From contig JAESUL010000248.1 of NCBI GenBank assembly GCA_016763115.1, forward strand, positions 1 through 5,486: DNA of 5,486 bases, in the 5' to 3' direction. Position numbers and translations under genes: made by a program. Positions within the stretch are counted from its first letter, which is position 1, and each line of letters starts with the position of its first letter. The notes beneath the pieces are model-generated. The model was not told the DNA's origin and did not search any database. It saw only the letters and a list, made by a program, of their open reading frames with translations. Of the stretch, positions 1 to 5,486 are shown in pieces. The DNA is from Phycisphaerales bacterium (lineage in GTDB: Bacteria > Planctomycetota > Phycisphaerae > Phycisphaerales > UBA1924).

Positions 1-904
<904 letters not shown>

Positions 905-909
905 AGTTT

Positions 910-914
910 CTCCT
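910..914 (-). promoter_or_regulatory. Ribosome binding site of ligA, overlapping the pobA stop
   Basis: AGGAG on the minus strand lies 5 nt before the ligA ATG. Its first two bases are the last two bases of the pobA TAG stop (TAGGAG). The overlap points to coupling between pobA and ligA translation. Confidence 0.8.
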
Positions 915-2094
915 AGACAGGTAATCCGACATAGTTTTCGGCGATCATTCGCCTACCAGCTTCAGATGTTGTAATATACTCCAACTCAGCTTCCTTCATT
1001 TTTTGCTCAAATGGGTCGTCGCTAAATTGATGTGTAAGATTAGTCAGATACCATGAAAAACGCTCAGATTTCCAAACGCGGGAAAGTGCTTTACGCGAGT
1101 ATTCATCTAAAGCTAAGTCATCGTTTTCGCTGAAATAGACAATAATGGCTTCATGAAGATAATGGATATCACTTGCTGCCAAATTTAATCCTTTAGCCCC
1201 TGTTGGCGGCACGACATGAGCTGCATCTCCCGCTAACAGTAAACGCCCAAACCTCATCGGTTCTGCAACAAAGCTCCTTAACGGCGCGATGGATTTTTCA
1301 AGACTTTCACCCGTAACGAGGTTGTCTGATAATACGGGAGGTAAGCGTTTTTTCAACTCAGTCCAAAAGGCTTCATCACTCCAGTTCTCTACTTTATCAT
1401 CAAGACTGCACTGTATATAATAACGGCTCCGGGTTCGAGATCGCATAGAGCATAAAGCAAAGCCCCGTGGCGTACTTGCGTAAACAACTTCATCAGAGAC
1501 AGGCGGCGTATCGGATAAAAGCCCTAACCAACCAAATGGATAGGTTTTGGAATAGGTCTTAATCGCAGATTTGGGAACGGAAGCACGGCTGGGACCATGA
1601 TACCCATCACAACCCGCGATAAGCTCGCATTCGATTCTATGAGTTACCCCACCTTGCTCAAATGTGACGTAAGGCTTTGAACGATCATAATCATGCAATT
1701 CCACGTTTTCGACCTCATAGACTGTGTTCGCACCAGACCGATCGCGCACCGAACATAAATCCTTAGTGAGTTCAGTTTGGCCGTACGCTGTCACTATTTT
1801 TCCGTCCGTAAATTCAGGTAAGTGCACTGAGGTTATCTGGCCTTTGTAGACAAGTTGCAACGCATGGTGGGGAACACCTTCCAAATCTAATCGCTCTGAC
1901 GCCTTTGCCTTTCGGACAAGGTCCACGGTCGTTTGCTCAAGAATACCGGCTCTGATACGACTCAGCACATAAGCCTGAGAACGGCGTTCCAAAACGATAT
2001 TATCTACACCCGCCAGATCAAGTAATCGTCCTAGCAAGAGGCCGGCTGGCCCTGCTCCAATTATTACAACTTGCGTTCGTTCCGCCACTGACAT
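913..2094 (-). CDS. pobA: 4-hydroxybenzoate 3-monooxygenase (p-hydroxybenzoate hydroxylase)
   Basis: This is a class A flavoprotein monooxygenase that converts 4-hydroxybenzoate, NAD(P)H and O2 to protocatechuate, the substrate of the LigAB enzyme encoded next. The product is 393 residues; Pseudomonas fluorescens PobA has 394. The FAD-binding GAGPAG (residues 13-18), the CDG motif (162-164) and the GD motif (GRLLLAGDAAH, Asp290) are intact. Counted against the Pseudomonas enzyme (offset +4, +3 at the end), the substrate and catalytic residues are all present: Tyr205 (Tyr201), Ser216 (Ser212), Arg218 (Arg214), Arg224 (Arg220), Tyr226 (Tyr222), Pro297 (Pro293) and Tyr388 (Tyr385), plus His76 (His72) of the proton relay. 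Pseudomonas Arg33 and Tyr38, which take part in NADPH selection, are kept (Arg37, Tyr42), but Gln34 is Arg38 here. I chose the ATG at 2094 because GGAGG lies just before it and the length then fits the family. A TTG at 2139 would add 15 residues before the Rossmann strand and is unlikely. Confidence 0.97.
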   Translation of the reverse strand: MSVAERTQVVIIGAGPAGLLLGRLLDLAGVDNIVLERRSQAYVLSRIRAGILEQTTVDLVRKAKASERLDLEGVPHHALQLVYKGQITSVHLPEFTDGKIVTAYGQTELTKDLCSVRDRSGANTVYEVENVELHDYDRSKPYVTFEQGGVTHRIECELIAGCDGYHGPSRASVPKSAIKTYSKTYPFGWLGLLSDTPPVSDEVVYASTPRGFALCSMRSRTRSRYYIQCSLDDKVENWSDEAFWTELKKRLPPVLSDNLVTGESLEKSIAPLRSFVAEPMRFGRLLLAGDAAHVVPPTGAKGLNLAASDIHYLHEAIIVYFSENDDLALDEYSRKALSRVWKSERFSWYLTNLTHQFSDDPFEQKMKEAELEYITTSEAGRRMIAENYVGLPV

Positions 2095-2098
2095 GGAT

Positions 2099-2103
2099 CC
2101 TCC
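2099..2103 (-). promoter_or_regulatory. Ribosome binding site of pobA
   Basis: GGAGG on the minus strand lies 4 nt before the ATG at 2094. The core is strong and the spacing slightly short. It decides for this ATG over the upstream in-frame TTG at 2139, which has no comparable site. Confidence 0.75.
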
Positions 2104-2155
2104 ATTAGGTAAAATGCAAATAGGACTTATAAAAATCAAATTGACATTCGAAGTT

Positions 2156-2184
2156 AAAAAAGTAATGCCGAATAATCATCCGGC
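2156..2184 (-). terminator. Possible weak intrinsic terminator or attenuator before pobA
   Basis: On the minus strand GCCGGAT-GATT-ATTCGGC (2184-2167) can form a 7-bp stem with one G-U pair and a 4-nt loop. After a 5-nt spacer (ATTAC) comes a run of six T (2161-2156). The stem is short and the T run displaced, so it would be a leaky terminator at best, which would suit partial readthrough from the upstream genes into pobA. It may also be only an mRNA-stabilising hairpin. Confidence 0.35.
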
Positions 2185-2196
2185 GATTCATTATGT

Positions 2197-2223
2197 CTCT
2201 TCTAAAAACCCATTAAAGAAGAG
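2197..2223. repeat. Inverted repeat CTCTTCT / AGAAGAG
   Basis: There are perfect 7-bp arms at 2197-2203 and 2217-2223, separated by 13 nt. The arm spacing (20 nt centre to centre, about two helical turns) would suit a dimeric regulator, but the arms are simple purine/pyrimidine runs and could occur by chance in such AT-rich DNA. Confidence 0.35.
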
Positions 2224-2229
2224 TGATTT

Positions 2230-2241
2230 GAAAAATTTTTC
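2230..2241. repeat. 12-bp perfect palindrome GAAAAATTTTTC
   Basis: A self-complementary sequence begins 4 nt after the aldehyde dehydrogenase stop codon. It has no loop, so it is better suited to a protein-binding or bent-DNA element than to an RNA hairpin. Given the A/T runs, chance is a fair alternative. Confidence 0.35.
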
Positions 2242-2245
2242 TACG

Positions 2246-3643
2246 TCATATAGGATAATGACACTTTTGGGTTTCAATGGTTATCCAGCGAAGTTCAGTA
2301 AAACTATCAATTCCAGCCTTACCACCAAAACGGCCATAGCCAGATGCACCAACACCGCCGAACGGCATTTGCGCTTCATCGTGCACCGTCGCACCATTAA
2401 TATGACACATGCCAGATTTAATTTGTCGTGCTAACTTAAGCCCTAGTGCTACATCACTTGTGAAAATTGCAGCTGAAAGACCGTATTCGCTATCATTTGC
2501 AAGGCGAACTGCGTCGCTTGAATTTTTTGCTCTAATAATTCCAACAATTGGTCCGAAACTTTCGTCGCTATAGATTTTCATGGCATTCGTAACATTGTCG
2601 ATAACAACTGCTTGCATGATCACATTATCACTTTTTTTCCCAACGAGAAGAGTTCCGCCTTTTTCTAAAGCATCGTCAACCAGTGAATTTACGCGTGAGA
2701 CCGTTACCTGGTCAAAAACAGCGCCAAGTTGATTTCCCCCCTCACTGGGATCACCCGCCTTAAGAGTTTCAACTTTTTTACGGAGCTTACTCACAAATTT
2801 ATCCGCAATACCTTCGGTCACAATAATTCGCTCAGTAGACATACAAATCTGACCTGAATTCATAAAAGCTCCAAAAACTGCTGCCTTAACCGCTTCATCA
2901 ATGTTTGCATCGTCAAGTATAATTAGAGGCGCCTTACCTCCAAGTTCCAACAAGCAGGGCTTCAAATGCTCCGCTGCTCTTTTTGCAATTATCTTTCCAA
3001 CAGTAGTCGAGCCCGTAAAGTTAATGCGCTTGACCCCAGGATGATCTATTAATGCGCCAACAACCTCTGAGGCACTTTCTGGCGCGTTTGTGACGATGTT
3101 AACGACACCCTCTGGAAAACCTGCCTCATGGAAAGCCTCAACAATAAGTTCATGTGTGCGAGGACAAGCCTCAGACGCTTTCAAGATAACTGAGTTACCA
3201 CAAGCTAGGGCCGTTACTATTGCACGTACACCTAATATTATCGGGGCATTCCACGGCGCTATAGCCAATATCACACCGACAGGTTCCCGGAGTGTCATCG
3301 CAAGGCACCCGGGTTTATCAGAGGGAATGACTTCACCCTGAATTTGCGTGGTTAATGAAGCTGCTTCGCGCACCATAGTGGCCGCAAGCTTCAAATTAAA
3401 TATTGCCCAACCAGGTGTTGCGCCTATTTCGTCAACCATAGCTTTCGTAAATGCCTCTTGCCTAGCCTCTAAAGCTTCGGACGCTTTCATCAGTATAGCT
3501 CGTCGAGCATTCGGACCAGCAGCAGCCCATCCCGGAAAACTTGAAGCAGCCTTATCTGCTACAGTTAAAACTTCTGAAACAGTCATTGCGCTTGTTACGC
3601 TTGCGACGTCCCCAGTTACAGGATTTAAACGTTTATATTGCAT
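2246..3643 (-). CDS. NAD(P)-dependent aromatic aldehyde dehydrogenase (salicylaldehyde/vanillin dehydrogenase type)
   Basis: This ALDH-superfamily enzyme oxidises an aldehyde to the acid with NAD(P)+. With pobA next in line, 4-hydroxybenzaldehyde to 4-hydroxybenzoate is the likely reaction, though the protein family alone does not prove it. The product is 465 residues, normal for the group. Catalytic residues are all visible: Asn132 (APWNAP), Lys155 (ILKASE), the cofactor loop GSTTVG (211-216), general base Glu233 (LLELGGKAP), nucleophile Cys267 (NSGQICMST) and Glu361 (ESFGP). The stretch WNAPIILGVRAIVTALACGN and the following KASEACPRTH resemble NahF/DoxF salicylaldehyde and Vdh/LigV vanillin dehydrogenases more than betaine or succinate-semialdehyde enzymes. 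I chose the ATG at 3643, which follows GAGGAG; an in-frame TTG at 3661 would add six residues but would place that site inside the gene. The gene starts 28 nt after the transporter stop. No damage is seen. Confidence 0.93.
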   Translation of the reverse strand: MQYKRLNPVTGDVASVTSAMTVSEVLTVADKAASSFPGWAAAGPNARRAILMKASEALEARQEAFTKAMVDEIGATPGWAIFNLKLAATMVREAASLTTQIQGEVIPSDKPGCLAMTLREPVGVILAIAPWNAPIILGVRAIVTALACGNSVILKASEACPRTHELIVEAFHEAGFPEGVVNIVTNAPESASEVVGALIDHPGVKRINFTGSTTVGKIIAKRAAEHLKPCLLELGGKAPLIILDDANIDEAVKAAVFGAFMNSGQICMSTERIIVTEGIADKFVSKLRKKVETLKAGDPSEGGNQLGAVFDQVTVSRVNSLVDDALEKGGTLLVGKKSDNVIMQAVVIDNVTNAMKIYSDESFGPIVGIIRAKNSSDAVRLANDSEYGLSAAIFTSDVALGLKLARQIKSGMCHINGATVHDEAQMPFGGVGASGYGRFGGKAGIDSFTELRWITIETQKCHYPI

Positions 3644-3653
3644 AGTTAAATTA

Positions 3654-3659
3654 CTCCTC
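3654..3659 (-). promoter_or_regulatory. Ribosome binding site of the aldehyde dehydrogenase gene
   Basis: GAGGAG on the minus strand ends 10 nt before the ATG at 3643. This is a little far but is the only good site here. It supports the ATG and argues against the in-frame TTG at 3661, which overlaps it. Confidence 0.7.
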
Positions 3660-3671
3660 AATCAAATTTCA

Positions 3672-4829
3672 TCATGCTTGCAGTAAGCGTTTACTAGCGA
3701 GTTGGAAAACCGGAACACAAAAAGCTAAAAACGTCAAAACAAACAAAGAAGCGCTGACGAGCAAAACTCTGTCATAACCGCCCCCGCTAACCACCATGGC
3801 AGCAACTGAAGGTCCAATTGCTAACCCCAACATTTGCGCGGCTACCGCGAACTTTATGAGTTCCGCAGAAGAGTCCGCAACCGCAAGTATGCCATATGAA
3901 AATGGATGAAAGAAATTATAAGAAAAGTTGAAAACGCAAACAGCCACAATGTATAAAATGAAGTGTTGGGGATTCAACAAAATGACAACTGGAAACATGC
4001 AAAGCACGAGGGCAGTTAAAGTCGGAGAAAAGCGTCCAAACCTACCACCGATTATTGCAGCAAATAACGCTCCGCCCGCTCCAATCAGCTGAGATCCTGT
4101 AAGGACGAACGCCACATTTTGCTCCGACGCGCCAGTTTGGGCCCCCATCAGGGACAAATAGGTCCAAATGACACCAACGCCCGTAAAAAATATCAATACA
4201 CCAATAATCAATAGAACCCTACCAAGTCCAGTAACGTTCAATACATCACGCATTTTTGGAGCGCTTGACAGAGATATCGTTTGCGGTAAACGCCCAACCA
4301 ATGGCATCATAATTAGATACATAAGAGTAAACACCGTCAACATCCCGCCCATTCCGAATGTATTCAGAATCTTGGGCATAACCGATAATATTACAGCACC
4401 AAACAACAACACCCACATTACAAGGTATCCGAAGTTTCGGTCCGGATTGGAAGACTTTCCAATGATGATAAATCCAAGAGAAACAAGTACTCCAGACCCT
4501 ACTCCAACAGCCAAGCGGGCCATTAAAAAAACTTCAAAGCCGTGCAGAAACGATGACACCACATTACCTACGATCATAACACTAAGTGCAGCGCGTAAGA
4601 TAAAGTGATAACTAATACGTCCCGCCAGAGCAATCATCACAACCGTCGAGAAGGCGATTCCCCACATTTCCGTGGCCGCAATCACACCCGCCTGTTGTTC
4701 ACTAAAGCCTAAGTGAGTAACAAACGCTTGGACGAGTCCCGGTTGTACAATGAACACCGCAGGGCCTACTACACTCATATAAAGAGCGGCACTGACAAAT
4801 GAATCCTTTTGGGTTATTACTCTTTCCAT
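3672..4829 (-). CDS. Major facilitator superfamily transporter, 12 TM
   Basis: This is an inner-membrane secondary transporter of 385 residues. Twelve hydrophobic segments can be placed at about 11-33, 46-69, 75-94, 99-124, 134-153, 159-177, 203-223, 238-261, 268-286, 288-313, 325-347 and 354-376, with a polar central loop (178-202) between the two six-helix halves, the usual MFS plan. The loop-2/3 signature is degenerate (LAGRISYHFILR) and the matching loop 8/9 reads GGRFGRFSP. TM4 has the glycine-rich ARLAVGVGSGVLVSLG. It lacks the N-terminal aspartate motif of the aromatic acid:H+ symporters (PcaK, BenK, VanK) and is shorter than they are, so it is not a standard 4-hydroxybenzoate permease. 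Its position between an aminotransferase and an aldehyde dehydrogenase suggests import of the pathway's starting compound, but efflux cannot be excluded. The ATG at 4829 is the only sensible start, although no strong ribosome site precedes it. It begins 38 nt after the aminotransferase stop. Confidence 0.9.
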   Translation of the reverse strand: MERVITQKDSFVSAALYMSVVGPAVFIVQPGLVQAFVTHLGFSEQQAGVIAATEMWGIAFSTVVMIALAGRISYHFILRAALSVMIVGNVVSSFLHGFEVFLMARLAVGVGSGVLVSLGFIIIGKSSNPDRNFGYLVMWVLLFGAVILSVMPKILNTFGMGGMLTVFTLMYLIMMPLVGRLPQTISLSSAPKMRDVLNVTGLGRVLLIIGVLIFFTGVGVIWTYLSLMGAQTGASEQNVAFVLTGSQLIGAGGALFAAIIGGRFGRFSPTLTALVLCMFPVVILLNPQHFILYIVAVCVFNFSYNFFHPFSYGILAVADSSAELIKFAVAAQMLGLAIGPSVAAMVVSGGGYDRVLLVSASLFVLTFLAFCVPVFQLASKRLLQA

Positions 4830-4867
4830 ATAAATTTATTAACTGCCTTTTCTCGAAAGTTTGATTT
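4830..4867 (-). other. Spacer between aminotransferase and transporter genes, with a 10-bp palindrome
   Basis: The 38-nt AT-rich spacer contains the perfect palindrome ATAAATTTAT (4830-4839) immediately before the transporter ATG. The only Shine-Dalgarno-like bases (AAAGG) are about 16 nt from the ATG, too far to be efficient. Transporter translation may therefore be weak or rely on upstream ribosomes. No promoter is recognisable. Confidence 0.4.
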
Positions 4868-5486
4868 TTATGCTGTCTGAAGCATGCGGTTTAAATAAGT
4901 TGAGAACTCATCGAGGCACTTTTCAATTTGCTCAAAAAGAAAATCTATTTGTTCCATTTTTATGACAAGCGGAGGGGCGATTACGACTGTCGAACCAATT
5001 GGTCTAACAATGATTCCATGCTCAAACCCCAGCGTACGGAAATGCTCACATACATATTCAGCATTGGGAATAGCTAAGAGGTCGGCACGGTTTTGAACAA
5101 GCTCAAATGCTCCCATCAACCCGCAACTGCGAACCTCTCCGACTCTGTCATGCGATTTAATAGCTTGGAGTTTTTTTGCGAAGTAAGGAGCCAATTCCGT
5201 CTTAACATTATCAATAACTCCATCACTGAGAATGCGAATATTCTCTAAAGCAACAGCACATGCAACTGGATGACCTGAATAGGTGAACCCATGATGAAAC
5301 TCCCCGCCCTTATCAATGAGTGTCTTTGCAATACTTTCATTAACCATGACGGCAGACAAAGGCATGTATCCAGATGTTATTCCCTTGGCCAAGCACATCA
5401 AATCCGGAGAAACTGATCCAAATGCATCACAGGCAAACCAATGCCCCGTACGACCAAACCCCGTAATTACTTCATCAACAACCAAG
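4868..5486 (-). CDS. Class III (PLP-dependent) aminotransferase, omega-transaminase type, 5' end outside the window
   Basis: This PLP enzyme of the class III group (omega-amino acid/amine:pyruvate transaminases and relatives) moves an amino group from a terminal amine or omega-amino acid to a keto acid, leaving an aldehyde. Only the last 205 residues of a family about 430-460 long are present; the frame is open at the right edge, so no start can be given, and the leading TTG is an internal Leu codon. Numbering from it, the fragment opens in the cofactor motif (L)VVDEVITGFGRTG, where Asp4 contacts the pyridine nitrogen. Lys34 in LAKGITSGYMPLSA is the Schiff-base lysine, Thr68 in HGFTYSGHP binds the PLP phosphate, and Arg161 in IIVRPIGSTVVIAPPLV aligns with the mobile arginine that accepts the substrate carboxylate in omega-transaminases. 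It is first of the genes seen, 38 nt before the transporter. Taurine, beta-alanine, putrescine or an aromatic amine are possible donors; the neighbours favour an aromatic amine. Confidence 0.92.
   Translation of the reverse strand, partial: LVVDEVITGFGRTGHWFACDAFGSVSPDLMCLAKGITSGYMPLSAVMVNESIAKTLIDKGGEFHHGFTYSGHPVACAVALENIRILSDGVIDNVKTELAPYFAKKLQAIKSHDRVGEVRSCGLMGAFELVQNRADLLAIPNAEYVCEHFRTLGFEHGIIVRPIGSTVVIAPPLVIKMEQIDFLFEQIEKCLDEFSTYLNRMLQTA

Larger units (their letters stand above)
2095..2245 (-). other. AT-rich intergenic region between the aldehyde dehydrogenase gene and pobA
   Basis: This 151-nt spacer is by far the longest in the window, where the others are 38 nt or less. It is AT-rich and has no convincing reading frame. 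It holds three inverted repeats, at 2230-2241, 2197-2223 and 2167-2184, the last followed by a T run on the transcribed strand. I could not find a -35/-10 pair good enough to call. The region could hold a second promoter for pobA-ligAB, an operator for a PobR-like regulator, an attenuator or an RNA-processing site. Only the presence of the repeats is seen; their function is inferred. Confidence 0.6.

Noticed and set aside
2095..2139. TTG start at 2139 that would add 15 residues to PobA
   Set aside because: The GGAGG site, the family length and the position of the FAD-binding motif all favour the ATG at 2094.
2189..2194. CATAAT on the minus strand as a -10 box for pobA
   Set aside because: It is one mismatch from TATAAT, but no acceptable -35 hexamer lies 16-18 nt upstream, and such matches are expected by chance in AT-rich DNA.
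2093..2434. 113-codon open frame on the plus strand across the pobA-aldehyde dehydrogenase gap
   Set aside because: Its second half lies opposite the conserved C-terminus of the aldehyde dehydrogenase. Its first half is low-complexity AT-rich spacer, and no family features are visible.
3090..3686. Two plus-strand open frames (3090-3341 and 3348-3686)
   Set aside because: They are mirror frames of the aldehyde dehydrogenase gene, whose catalytic residues on the other strand are all intact. Composition biased to Ala/Ser/Thr is typical of antisense frames.
4168..4608. 146-codon open frame on the plus strand
   Set aside because: It lies opposite the transporter's membrane segments. The Thr/Asn/Pro-rich, low-complexity product is what antisense of hydrophobic codons gives.

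Overview
The window carries one gene cluster, entirely on the minus strand and transcribed from right to left. It encodes uptake and breakdown of an aromatic compound through 4-hydroxybenzoate and protocatechuate. In transcription order it holds the 3' part of a class III (PLP) aminotransferase (4868-5486, cut by the right edge), a 12-TM MFS transporter (3672-4829), an aldehyde dehydrogenase of the salicylaldehyde/vanillin dehydrogenase type (2246-3643), 4-hydroxybenzoate 3-monooxygenase pobA (913-2094), and protocatechuate 4,5-dioxygenase alpha (ligA, 500-904) and beta (ligB, 1-498, cut by the left edge). Spacings are short (38, 28, 8 and 1 nt) except for a 151-nt AT-rich gap between the aldehyde dehydrogenase and pobA.

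The organism is most likely a proteobacterium. LigA and LigB closely resemble the alpha- and beta-proteobacterial LigAB/PmdAB proteins as I remember them, and PobA resembles the Pseudomonas enzyme along its whole length. Base composition is moderate and the spacers are AT-rich, which does not suggest a high-GC sphingomonad or Comamonas. A moderate-GC alphaproteobacterium is my best guess, but the window does not prove it. There are no RNA genes, mobile elements, CRISPR arrays or regulator genes here.

The second half of the pathway is well supported: an aldehyde is oxidised to an acid, PobA hydroxylates 4-hydroxybenzoate to protocatechuate, and LigAB opens the ring by extradiol 4,5-cleavage. 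The less ordinary part is the upstream half. An amine-type transaminase and a transporter sit just before an aromatic aldehyde dehydrogenase. Together they suggest a route from an aromatic primary amine (4-hydroxybenzylamine is the simplest fit) to 4-hydroxybenzaldehyde, 4-hydroxybenzoate, protocatechuate and 4-carboxy-2-hydroxymuconate semialdehyde. This is inferred from gene order and protein family, and the amine step is untested.

The 151-nt gap may divide the cluster into an amine/aldehyde module and a ring-hydroxylation/cleavage module. It contains a hairpin followed by a T run and two other inverted repeats, so it is the most likely place in the window for internal regulation.
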